Part shown: positions 32,998-40,180 of the stretch, piece by piece
Position numbering within the stretch: the first letter of the stretch is position 1
Layout of the letters: each line of letters opens with the position of its first letter
Assembly (NCBI GenBank): GCA_030652255.1
Contig: JAUSAZ010000048.1
Coordinates: forward strand, 1 to 40,447
Source: Myxococcales bacterium
GTDB lineage: Bacteria > Myxococcota_A > Polyangia > Polyangiales > Ga0077539
Reading direction: 5' to 3'
DNA length: 40,447 nt
Program-made: the position numbers and the translations under genes
The notes under the pieces: model-generated
Database searches by the model: none
Seen by the model: only the letters and a program-made list of their open reading frames with translations
Told to the model about the DNA's origin: nothing

Positions 32998-35628
32998 ATG
33001 ACTGACCCCGCTTCCAAGGCCACCGACCCCGCCGCCGACAAGGAACTCCGCACGATCGTGGCCGAGGAGGAGAAGCTCCTCAAGCGCTGCGTCGAGAACC
33101 TCGCCGCGGTGCCGGAGGTCTACCAGACCAACTACGACCGCGAGATGGTCGAGCTCCGCGACCTCATCGGCGACGCGCGCAACGAAGACCTCCCCGCGCT
33201 CATGGCGGAGATGGAGCGGCTGCGCGGCGTGGCGACGCGGCGGGCGGAGATCCCCGTCGGCAAGGTCGACCAGAACAACCCGTACTTCGGCCACATGCGC
33301 CTCGTCGAGGGCGGCCGCAGCCGCGACGTGCTCATCGGCAACAGCACCTACGTCGACACCGAGCGCGGCGTGCGGATCGTGGACTGGCGCGACGCCCCGG
33401 TCTCGCGGATCTACTACCGCTACCAGGAGGGCGACGAGTACGAGGAGGAGTTCGGCGGCAAGACCCTGGAGGGCACGGTGACGGTGCGTCGCGCGGTGGT
33501 CATCCGCGGCGGCGCGCTCAAGCGCGTGGTCGCCCCGCAGGGGGTCTTCTACCAGAACAAGGAGGGCTGGCAGCGCGCGACGGTGCACGCGGCGAAGCTC
33601 CAGGGCGGCCAGCTGAGCGCGGTGCGCCCGCCCACGGAGGACGAGCGCCGCGAGGCGGCCAAGTCCAAGGGGCGGCTGGGCGTCGGCGTCGAGGGGAGGG
33701 AGGACAAGCACCTCCCGGAGATCCCCTCGCTCATCGACCCGCGGCAGTTCGAGCTCATCACCCGGCCCTCGTCGGGCCTCGCGGTGATCCAGGGCGGCGC
33801 CGGGTCGGGCAAGACCACCATCGGCCTGCACCGCATGGCGTACCTCTCGTTCAACAACCCCAAGAGGTTCGCGCCCGAGAACATGATGGTGGTGGTGTTC
33901 AACCGCGCGCTCGCCCGCTACATCGTGCGGGTGCTGCCGGGGCTCGGGGTGGAGGGCGTGCACGTCACGACCTACCTGGAGTGGGTGCACAAGCAGCGGC
34001 GCAAGCACCTCTCGCGGGTTCCCGCGGAGACGCGCGACGACACGCCGGCGGTGGTGTCGCGGGTGAAGAAGCACCCGATGATGCTGAAGCTCATCGACGA
34101 GCGCATCGCCGACGAGGAGCAGAAGGCGAAGGTCGCGCTGCTGGAGACGGCGAAGCGCAACAACGTCGAAGACCGCGTGGCGAAGGCGTGGAAGGCCCTC
34201 GACGGCAACGCGCTCTCGCGGCGGCTCACGGCCCTCGGGCAGTGGGCCCGCGGCGAGCGCGACCTCGGCGGCAGCAGCGGCGCCGACCTCGGCGTGCGGC
34301 TCCAGATGGACCTCCAGAAGGCCATGGACCCGTGGATGCGCCGGGCGCGCGACGTGGTGTGGGACTGGGCCGAGCTCATCACGGACTACAAGGCCCTGCG
34401 CGGCGCGGCCGACCGCTGGGCCCCCGGGGTGTTCACGGACGGCGACCTCTCGACGGCGGTGCGCTGGAGCACCGAGCGCTGCACCCGCTGGGTGGTGGCC
34501 GACACCGTGAGCGAGGACGACGAGGAGCGCGAGCGCGGCGCCGAGCGCGGCGACCGGCGCAGCAAGCGCAAGGGCACCAAGGACCGCGCCGAGCGCACGG
34601 CCCCGAGCGAGCGCGTGGTGGCCAACGAGCGCGCCCGCTTCGGCGACGAGGAGACCGAGCCGGAGGACCTCGGCTGGGAGGCCGCCGGCGACCAGACGCG
34701 CGAGGAGAGCACCGCGCGCGCGTCGCGGCGCGAGGACGACGACGACGACCACCGCGGCGGCGGCGGCGACGTCGGCATGGACCGCGGCGCCGACGGCGTG
34801 CGCGAGGACCAGACCGACGACGCCATCGACGCCGAGGACGAGGCGCTGCTCCTGCGGCTCTACCAGGTGAAGCGCGGCCCGCTGCGCGGCCCGTCGAAGC
34901 AGCCGCTGAAGTTCGAGCACCTCTTCGTCGACGAGGCGCAGGACCTCTCCCCCATGGAGCTCTCGGTGCTCCTCGGGGTGGCCTCGCACGACTGCTCGGT
35001 GACCCTCGCGGGTGACACCGCGCAGCGACTGATGATGGACAACGGCTTCTCCGACTGGAGCGGCGTGCTCCGCGACCTCGGCCTCTCCGGCGTCGAGGTC
35101 GAGCCCCTGCGCATCGGCTACCGCTCGACCCTGGAGGTGCTCGCCTTCGCGCGCGACATCCTCGGGCACCTCGCCGACCCGGAGGCCCCGCTGGCCACGC
35201 GGCACGGCGCGCCCGTGGAGTTCCACGGCTTCAACGAGGTCGGCGCGGCGGTGGCGTTCCTGTCCGAGGCCCTGCGCGAGCTGTCGATGCACGAGCCCCG
35301 GGCCAACGTCGCCGTCATCGCGCGCGACCCCGAGCGCGCGGACGTCTACTACGACGGCCTCTTCAAGGCCGAGGTGCCCCGCCTGGCCCGCATCGCCGAC
35401 CAGGACTTCTCCTTCCGCCCCGGCGTCGAGGTCACCGACATCCGCCAGGTGAAGGGCCTGGAGTTCGACTACGTGATCCTGGTCGACGTGACCCTGTCGC
35501 AGTACCCCGCCGACGACGAGTCGCGGCACCTGCTGCACATCGGCGCGACGCGCGCGGCGCACCAGCTCTGGGTCGTCTCGACCGGCATCCCCTCGCCGAT
35601 CCTCCCCCGCTACATGATCGAAGACTGA
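32998..35628 (+). CDS. helD: HelD-like superfamily 1 helicase (RNA polymerase recycling type) with charged insertion
   Basis: An 876-residue UvrD/Rep-fold ATPase. The N-terminal region is helical (20-85), as in the coiled coil by which HelD enters RNA polymerase, followed by NPYFGHMRL near 94-102. Motifs: Walker A GGAGSGKTTIGLHRMAYL (266-283), DEAQDLSPMEL (motif II), LAGDTAQRLM, IGYRST, VKGLEFDYVILVD and ATRA. HelD proteins free stalled or old RNA polymerase using ATP. About residues 503-614 are an insertion rich in Arg, Glu and Asp, including a run of Asp residues, which makes this protein longer than typical HelD (about 750). A DNA repair UvrD-like role is an alternative. The gene follows the hydroxylase by 13 bases. 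Confidence 0.82.
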   Translation: MTDPASKATDPAADKELRTIVAEEEKLLKRCVENLAAVPEVYQTNYDREMVELRDLIGDARNEDLPALMAEMERLRGVATRRAEIPVGKVDQNNPYFGHMRLVEGGRSRDVLIGNSTYVDTERGVRIVDWRDAPVSRIYYRYQEGDEYEEEFGGKTLEGTVTVRRAVVIRGGALKRVVAPQGVFYQNKEGWQRATVHAAKLQGGQLSAVRPPTEDERREAAKSKGRLGVGVEGREDKHLPEIPSLIDPRQFELITRPSSGLAVIQGGAGSGKTTIGLHRMAYLSFNNPKRFAPENMMVVVFNRALARYIVRVLPGLGVEGVHVTTYLEWVHKQRRKHLSRVPAETRDDTPAVVSRVKKHPMMLKLIDERIADEEQKAKVALLETAKRNNVEDRVAKAWKALDGNALSRRLTALGQWARGERDLGGSSGADLGVRLQMDLQKAMDPWMRRARDVVWDWAELITDYKALRGAADRWAPGVFTDGDLSTAVRWSTERCTRWVVADTVSEDDEERERGAERGDRRSKRKGTKDRAERTAPSERVVANERARFGDEETEPEDLGWEAAGDQTREESTARASRREDDDDDHRGGGGDVGMDRGADGVREDQTDDAIDAEDEALLLRLYQVKRGPLRGPSKQPLKFEHLFVDEAQDLSPMELSVLLGVASHDCSVTLAGDTAQRLMMDNGFSDWSGVLRDLGLSGVEVEPLRIGYRSTLEVLAFARDILGHLADPEAPLATRHGAPVEFHGFNEVGAAVAFLSEALRELSMHEPRANVAVIARDPERADVYYDGLFKAEVPRLARIADQDFSFRPGVEVTDIRQVKGLEFDYVILVDVTLSQYPADDESRHLLHIGATRAAHQLWVVSTGIPSPILPRYMIED

Positions 35629-35631
35629 GCT

Positions 35632-35646
35632 CCCCGCTTTACGGGG
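35632..35646. terminator. Small hairpin between helD and lipB
   Basis: CCCCG (35632-35636) and CGGGG (35642-35646) form a 5-base stem with loop CTTTA, followed by CTTT on the plus strand. It overlaps the last codons of lipB and may serve both convergent genes. Confidence 0.3.
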
Positions 35647-36361
35647 CTTTGTATGTCATCGCCCCGGCGGTGGCGCCGAAGACCGTCTCGAAGTGCTCTA
35701 CCGCCCGGCGTGCGAGCGCCTCGACGGCGGGCACCGGCGTCACGCCGAGGCTCGCCAGCGAGGCCACCGGGTGCTGGGTGATGCCGCACGGCACGATGAG
35801 CCCGAAGTCCTCGAGAGCCGTCGAGGCGTTGAGGGCGAAGCCGTGCATGGTGATCCAGCGGGAGATCTTCACGCCGATGGCGCCCACCTTGGCGGGCGCG
35901 CGGTTGTGCTCCTGGCCGGGCCACTGGTGCGGCGAGTCGAGGTCGACCCAGGCGCCGATGAGGTCGTCCCGCGGGCCGACGCCGAGGCCGTGGTCGGCGC
36001 AGAGCAGGGACATCACGCGCACCAGGTCGCGCACGTAGCGCCGCACGTCGGGGCGGTCGGGCGCGAGGTCGAAGATGGGGTACGCCACGAGCTGCCCGGG
36101 GCCGTGGTAGGTGACGTCGCCGCCGCGCTCGGTCTCCACGAGGTCGACGCCGCGGGCCCGGAGCACCTCCGCGCTGAAGAGCACGTGCTCGCCCTTCGCC
36201 GAGCGCCCCATGGTGACCACCGGGTCGTGCTCCAGCAGCAGCAGGGTGTCGGGGATCTCCCGCGCGGTGCGCCGCTCGACGAGCCGTTGTTGGAGGGCGT
36301 GGGCGTCGCGGTAGCCGACGCGCCCCAGCCACACCGGGACGAAGCTGCGGGGCTCAGCCAT
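35639..36361 (-). CDS. lipB: Lipoyl(octanoyl) transferase LipB
   Basis: A 240-residue enzyme that moves octanoyl from acyl carrier protein to lipoyl domains of enzymes such as pyruvate dehydrogenase. The signature block ERGGDVTYHGPGQLVAYPI (78-96) is complete. The catalytic pair is Lys158 in APAKVGAIGVK and Cys192 in IVPCGI. Length is usual for the family. ATG 36361 lies 6 bases after the upstream lipoprotein stop, so lipB is the last gene of a three-gene operon with the lipoprotein and the RNase HII-like gene. No lipA is adjacent. Confidence 0.95.
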   Translation of the reverse strand: MAEPRSFVPVWLGRVGYRDAHALQQRLVERRTAREIPDTLLLLEHDPVVTMGRSAKGEHVLFSAEVLRARGVDLVETERGGDVTYHGPGQLVAYPIFDLAPDRPDVRRYVRDLVRVMSLLCADHGLGVGPRDDLIGAWVDLDSPHQWPGQEHNRAPAKVGAIGVKISRWITMHGFALNASTALEDFGLIVPCGITQHPVASLASLGVTPVPAVEALARRAVEHFETVFGATAGAMTYKAP

Positions 36362-36367
36362 CGCCGC

Positions 36368-37480
36368 TCAGAGCACGTCCGCGATCACCGGAATCGACGA
36401 CATCGTCAGGACCACCGGCAGGTCGGGCGCGACGAGGTTGTTGTTGTCGAAGGGCGTGACCGCGGGCCGACCGATGCTGGAGTCGCCGTGGACGTGCACG
36501 TACTGGTACCCCGGCGAGAGGTCGCGCACGGGGTTGCTCATGGGGTCGACGCCGGGGGTGTCGTCTCGCCACGCGATGGCCACGGGCGAGATGGCGATGG
36601 CGCGGTCGGCGTTGCGGTCGAAGGTGAGGCTGGAGTCCTGGTCGAGGTAGAGCGCGATGCGGGCGAGCGCGACGGTGGCGAGGCCCACGCGAGCGCGGGC
36701 CTCCATCGGGGGAGGGCCCGCGAGCACGACGGGGTAGCTCGTGATGCGTCCGGTGAAGCGCACCGCGACGCCGTTGGTCTCGAGGTGGGGCACCGGGCCG
36801 ACGAGGTCCCAGAGCAGCGCGACGCGGAGGTTGTTGCCCGTGGGCGGCGGGGGCGTCTCCTGGATCATCGCGAGGCCGATCGTGGAGATGCGATCGACGG
36901 CCGCGGTGGCGGGGGCTCGCGCGTAGGTGAGCCGGCTGGTGCCGAAGCCGTCGCCGGTGATGCCGAGGGTGCCGTCGGCGTTGCGCTCCAGCGTGAGGCC
37001 CATCGTCGAGCCCGGCAGCGTGAAGCGTCCGCTGGCCTGGTCGAGCAGCCCGGCGGCGCCGAAGCCGTTGGCCGAGTAGCCGTTGTCGAAGGTGTAGAAG
37101 TGCCCGTTGATCAGCGTGCCCGAGGTGAGCGCGAGGCGGTCGTCGGCGACGATGAGCGTGCCGTTGGCGCGGGCGGGCACCGGCTCGCCGCCGGCGGCCG
37201 TGGCGAGGGGCGAGTCGACGTCCGTGAGGGTGCGCCGCACGCCGTCCTCGCCCTCGAACTCCAGGCGGACCAGGCGCCACCGGCCGTTGAGCGGCGCCAC
37301 GCCCGAGTCGCCCGTCGCGGGCGTGTCACCCAAGGCGGGGGCGTCGCCCACGGCGGGCGCATCGACGACGCCCCCCTGGTCGGCGGGTGCGACGCCGCTG
37401 TCGGTGGCCGGGGGGAGGACGATGGTCGAGCCGCAGCCGACCAGGCCGAGAGCGAGGGCGGAGAGGAGTGACGCGCGCAT
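36368..37480 (-). CDS. Hypothetical lipoprotein
   Basis: A 370-residue lipoprotein; signal ends LGLVGC (Cys16). An Asp/Ala/Gly/Thr linker with GDAPALGDTPATGDSG runs to about residue 62. The rest is beta-rich without a family I recognise; it includes LNGRWRLVRLEFEGEDG and YQYVHVHGDSSIG. A lipocalin-like GRWRLV start is suggestive but not convincing. Minus-strand TATCGT (37493-37488) lies 7 bases before the ATG and no Shine-Dalgarno is present, so transcription may start near the ATG. Flanked by lipB (6 bases downstream) and the RNase HII-like gene (27 bases upstream), forming an operon. Confidence 0.72.
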   Translation of the reverse strand: MRASLLSALALGLVGCGSTIVLPPATDSGVAPADQGGVVDAPAVGDAPALGDTPATGDSGVAPLNGRWRLVRLEFEGEDGVRRTLTDVDSPLATAAGGEPVPARANGTLIVADDRLALTSGTLINGHFYTFDNGYSANGFGAAGLLDQASGRFTLPGSTMGLTLERNADGTLGITGDGFGTSRLTYARAPATAAVDRISTIGLAMIQETPPPPTGNNLRVALLWDLVGPVPHLETNGVAVRFTGRITSYPVVLAGPPPMEARARVGLATVALARIALYLDQDSSLTFDRNADRAIAISPVAIAWRDDTPGVDPMSNPVRDLSPGYQYVHVHGDSSIGRPAVTPFDNNNLVAPDLPVVLTMSSIPVIADVL

Positions 37481-37487
37481 GGCGGCG

Positions 37488-37493
37488 ACGATA
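37488..37493 (-). promoter_or_regulatory. -10-like TATCGT before lipoprotein ATG
   Basis: On the minus strand TATCGT is followed by CGCCGCC and then the ATG at 37480. It lies between two co-directional genes, so it may be an internal promoter giving a leaderless message. No -35 of quality is visible. Confidence 0.28.
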
Positions 37494-37507
37494 CCTCCGG
37501 GGCGCGC

Positions 37508-38437
37508 CTACCGCTCGAAGCAGTCGTCTGGAATCCGTCGCTCGCGGCGCACGAGCGCGGTCGCGGCGATGTACCGGGTGGTCACCGGGTCGTGGTAGCC
37601 GCTCGCGGGGCCGAGGCCGGGGACGTGCCCGCGCAGGTCGAGGTGGATGCGCTGCATCGAGAGCTCCCGCACGTACTTCCCCAGCAGCGACGCGAGGCCC
37701 ACGACGGGGTCGCTGGCGTCGGCGTCCTGCACGAAGCTCACGGCCCCGACCTGGGGCACGCGGTACGCCGATCGCGCGGCGGTCTCCTCCTCGATGGCCA
37801 CGAGGGGGCCCAGCGCGCCGAGCGCGTCGGCGTAGCGCTTGCGGCCGCCGACCTTCCCGCAGACCGCGTGCAGGGCCGAGCCCGCGTGACCGCGGAGCGC
37901 GCGCACGAGCTCGACCATGCGCGCGAGGTCGACGTCGAAGCGGCTGCGCCCCTCGGCGTGCTCGGCGTGGAGCCGACGATTACACACGCTGGTAAAGCGC
38001 GCGGCGCGCACGCGCCCGCCGGCGTCGAGGAGCGAGCGCGCGCCGTCGCGGTGGCGCTCGCCGGGGTCGCCGCCGAAGGCGGGGAGGGGAATGGCCGCGC
38101 CGAAGCACATCCGCGGCGCCTCGCCCTCGGGGCAGAGCGCGCGGAGGGCGTCGTCGGCGTCGAGGCAGAGCGCGGCGAAGAGCTCGGCGAAGGAGCGCGG
38201 GCGCAGCCCGAGGTGGACGTCGAGGACGGCGAGCACGGTGGCCTCGACCTCGCGCATGGCGCCGTGGGCGCAGAGGCCCTTGCTGTCGCCGATGCCGACG
38301 GCGTGCGCGGCGCGGGTGAAGGTCTCCCAGTCCGAGGTGACGTCGACGAGGGCGCCGGTGACGATCATCGGGCCGAGGCGCGGGCCGAGGCCGTTCTCGT
38401 CGACGCCGACGCGGAGCCCGGAGGGTTGGGCGCTCAT
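37508..38437 (-). CDS. RNase HII-like protein with DENGLG active-site motif
   Basis: A 309-residue protein resembling RNase HII, which cuts RNA/DNA hybrids. The N-terminal block GVDENGLGPRLGPMIVTG mirrors the RNase HII consensus (acidic pair Asp13-Glu14 in a DExGxG-type loop with Asn instead of the usual Ala). GDSKGL (50-55) matches the DSKxL motif. DADASDPVVGLASLLGKYVR (238-257) matches the last block, with catalytic-type Asp and Lys254. The third acidic residue is not obvious: CGKVGGRKRY has Gly where an acid might lie. Length exceeds the usual 200-230. It is first in an operon with a lipoprotein and lipB. The ATG at 38437 is chosen because it begins just before the motif; the frame is open upstream. 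Confidence 0.7.
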   Translation of the reverse strand: MSAQPSGLRVGVDENGLGPRLGPMIVTGALVDVTSDWETFTRAAHAVGIGDSKGLCAHGAMREVEATVLAVLDVHLGLRPRSFAELFAALCLDADDALRALCPEGEAPRMCFGAAIPLPAFGGDPGERHRDGARSLLDAGGRVRAARFTSVCNRRLHAEHAEGRSRFDVDLARMVELVRALRGHAGSALHAVCGKVGGRKRYADALGALGPLVAIEEETAARSAYRVPQVGAVSFVQDADASDPVVGLASLLGKYVRELSMQRIHLDLRGHVPGLGPASGYHDPVTTRYIAATALVRRERRIPDDCFER

Positions 38438-38510
38438 CGCCCGGGGTCGTAGTACGTTCCGCGGCCGCATGCGAAACATCTCGGGAACCTCCGGGGCCCC
38501 ATCGGCCTCC

Positions 38511-39599
38511 ATGCCCTCGATGCGAACCGCCCTCGTGCTCGCGCTCTCCGCCCTGCTCGGCTGCGCCGGTCGCCCGACGCCGGGGCCCACGACCCCCGAC
38601 GCCCGCGCGCGCCCTGCGATGCGGGGCGAGGAGTTCCGGGTCATCGGCGGGTCGTCGGCGACGCCGGGCGACGCCTTCGACGCGACGCTGCTCTTCGAGC
38701 GGGCCATCGCGCTGATGCGCGAGCAGCGCTGCGCCGAGGCGCTCACCGAGCTCGACCGGCTGCTGCGGGAGTTCCCGACGGCGTCGGTGGTGCCGCTCGC
38801 GCAGTACAACCGCGGGCTGTGCCTCCAGCGCGCGCAGCGCTGGCCCGACGCGGCGACGGCGATGACCGCCGCGGCGGCGTCCCGGGACGCCACGCTCGCG
38901 CACGACGCGCTCTTCCGCCTCGCCGCGGTCGGCGCCTCGGGGCAGAACCCGACCTGGGTGATCGAGGCCACGGACGCGCTCCAGGCGCGCGCGCTCCCAC
39001 TGACGATCACCGAGCGGGTGGAGCTCTTCGCGCGGCGCGCGTCCGCTCGCCTCGCGGAGGGCAACATCGACGAGGCCGAGCGCGAGGCCCAGCGCGCGGT
39101 GGCGATCGCGCCGACGGACGACGCGGTGCACGCGCTCGACGACGACACGCACGCCGCCGAGGCGAGGGTGGTGCAGGGCGAGGTGACGCGGCGTCGCTCG
39201 CTGGCCGTCGCGTACCAGGTCGAGGCGCCCGACGCGGAGGCCGCGATCACCCGGCGGGTGCAGCTCGTGACGCGCGCGCACATGCAGTTCAACGACGCCA
39301 TTCGCGCGGGAAACCCCGACTGGGCAGCGGCGGCGGGCTTCCGCATCGGCGAGATGTACCGCGACCTCTACGACACCATCGTCGACGCGCCGACGCCGCC
39401 GACCTGGGACGACGCGCAGCGCCGGGTGTACCGCGCGCGCACCGCCGAGAGGCTGCGTCCGCTGCTGCAGGGCGCGCTTCGCAGCTGGGAGCTCACGCTC
39501 TCGATGGCGCGGCGCACGGGCATCACGAACAACGAGTGGGTGCGGCGCGCGAGCGAGTCCGTCGACCGCTTGCGCGCGGTCGTGACAGGAGGGCCTTGA
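38511..39599 (+). CDS. TPR-type hypothetical lipoprotein
   Basis: A 362-residue lipoprotein with signal ending SALLGC (Cys18). The mature part is mostly helical, with tetratricopeptide-like pairs around 50-135 (LLFERAIALMREQRCAEAL, LDRLLREFP, AQYNRGLCLQRAQRW) and further helices to the end. It recalls outer-membrane TPR scaffold lipoproteins. The start could instead be ATG 38469 (10 bases after -10-like TACGTT, 38453-38458) or ATG 38520; none has a ribosome site. It is divergent from the RNase HII-like gene by about 70 bases, and its last codons overlap a TTGACA that may serve the tRNA operon. Confidence 0.7.
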   Translation: MPSMRTALVLALSALLGCAGRPTPGPTTPDARARPAMRGEEFRVIGGSSATPGDAFDATLLFERAIALMREQRCAEALTELDRLLREFPTASVVPLAQYNRGLCLQRAQRWPDAATAMTAAAASRDATLAHDALFRLAAVGASGQNPTWVIEATDALQARALPLTITERVELFARRASARLAEGNIDEAEREAQRAVAIAPTDDAVHALDDDTHAAEARVVQGEVTRRRSLAVAYQVEAPDAEAAITRRVQLVTRAHMQFNDAIRAGNPDWAAAAGFRIGEMYRDLYDTIVDAPTPPTWDDAQRRVYRARTAERLRPLLQGALRSWELTLSMARRTGITNNEWVRRASESVDRLRAVVTGGP

Positions 39600-39625
39600 C
39601 ACCGGACGGCGCGGGGGGATACAAG
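39596..39625 (+). promoter_or_regulatory. Possible upstream promoter of the tRNA-tuf operon
   Basis: A perfect TTGACA (39596-39601) overlapping the lipoprotein stop is followed after 18 bases by TACAAG (39620-39625). It would make a transcript about 90 bases longer at the 5' end than the promoter at 39668. Confidence 0.35.
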
Positions 39626-39667
39626 CCGCCTCCCTGACTCGGCTCTGATTCGTAGGGCAGTGCTGCC

Positions 39668-39696
39668 TTGCGACCGGTGGCGGGACCGTGTATAAG
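39668..39696 (+). promoter_or_regulatory. Promoter of the tRNA-tuf operon
   Basis: TTGCGA (39668-39673), a 17-base spacer and TATAAG (39691-39696) are followed by a GC-rich discriminator (ACGCGGCC), the type seen in stable-RNA promoters under stringent control. The first tRNA begins 21 bases after the -10. Best promoter match in the window. Confidence 0.65.
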
Positions 39697-39717
39697 ACGC
39701 GGCCTCACGATCCGGCC

Positions 39718-39789
39718 GCTGGCGTAGCTCAATGGCAGAGCACCGGTTTTGTAAACCGGGGGTTGTGGGTTCAACTCCCATCGCCAGCC
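39718..39789 (+). tRNA. thrU: tRNA-Thr (anticodon TGT)
   Basis: Acceptor GCTGGCG pairs fully with CGCCAGC. D-arm GCTC/GAGC, anticodon stem CCGGT/ACCGG with loop TTTGTAA, and T-arm GTGGG-TTCAACT-CCCAT are all intact. The base after the acceptor stem (position 73) is C, unusual for tRNA-Thr. CCA is not encoded. Confidence 0.95.
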
Positions 39790-39843
39790 CTGAAAAGCGC
39801 AACGATGGTCTCGTGGGTTGGTTCTTTGAAGTGCTGAGTATCA

Positions 39844-39926
39844 GGAGGGTTGCCCGAGCGGCCAAAGGGAGCAGACTGTAAATCTGCCGGTTCACGCCTA
39901 CGTTGGTTCAAATCCAACACCCTCCA
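39844..39926 (+). tRNA. tyrU: tRNA-Tyr (anticodon GTA)
   Basis: Acceptor GGAGGGT pairs with ACCCTCC, discriminator A. Anticodon stem GCAGA/TCTGC encloses CTGTAAA. The long variable arm typical of bacterial tRNA-Tyr is present between the anticodon and T arms. CCA is not encoded. Confidence 0.96.
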
Positions 39927-39931
39927 CACCT

Positions 39932-40004
39932 GCGGGAGTAGCTCAGTTGGTAGAGCGTCAGCCTTCCAAGCTGAACGTCGCGGGTTCGAACCCCGTCTCC
40001 CGCT
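39932..40004 (+). tRNA. glyT: tRNA-Gly (anticodon TCC)
   Basis: Acceptor GCGGGAG pairs with CTCCCGC, discriminator T. Anticodon stem TCAGC/GCTGA encloses CTTCCAA, and the T-arm has TTCGAAC. Follows tRNA-Tyr by 5 bases. CCA is not encoded. Confidence 0.96.
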
Positions 40005-40056
40005 CTGTCCCGATACATTGTCTGTCCGGCTCTTAGCTGTTACGTCTCGTTTGTTC

Positions 40057-40132
40057 GCTCACCTAGCTCAGTTGGTAGAGCACGTCCTTGGTAAGGACGA
40101 GGTCGTCGGTTCAATCCCGATGGTGAGCTCCA
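40057..40132 (+). tRNA. thrT: tRNA-Thr (anticodon GGT)
   Basis: Acceptor GCTCACC pairs with GGTGAGC, discriminator T, and CCA is encoded at 40130-40132, unlike the other three. Anticodon stem CGTCC/GGACG encloses TTGGTAA. It is the tRNA directly before tuf, and its t6A37 is a likely TrmO target. Confidence 0.96.
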
Positions 40133-40138
40133 TACCCC

Positions 40139-40157
40139 GACCGCCCGCGCGGCGGTC
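40139..40157 (+). other. Perfect hairpin in the tuf leader
   Basis: GACCGCC (40139-40145) and GGCGGTC (40151-40157) form a 7-base stem with loop CGCGC, between the last tRNA and tuf, 6 bases after CCA. It could mark RNA processing between tRNA and mRNA or act in attenuation. It has no T-run and lies ahead of the tuf ribosome site. Confidence 0.45.
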
Positions 40158-40180
40158 ATCTCGGAGGTTCAGAGGAACTT

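Noticed and set aside
32713..35562. A 949-codon minus-strand frame opposite helD
   Set aside because: His/Ala/Arg-rich shadow without motifs; helD has all helicase motifs on the plus strand.
39368..39895. A 175-codon minus-strand frame over two tRNA genes
   Set aside because: It runs through intact tRNAs and the TPR lipoprotein gene, with no domain.
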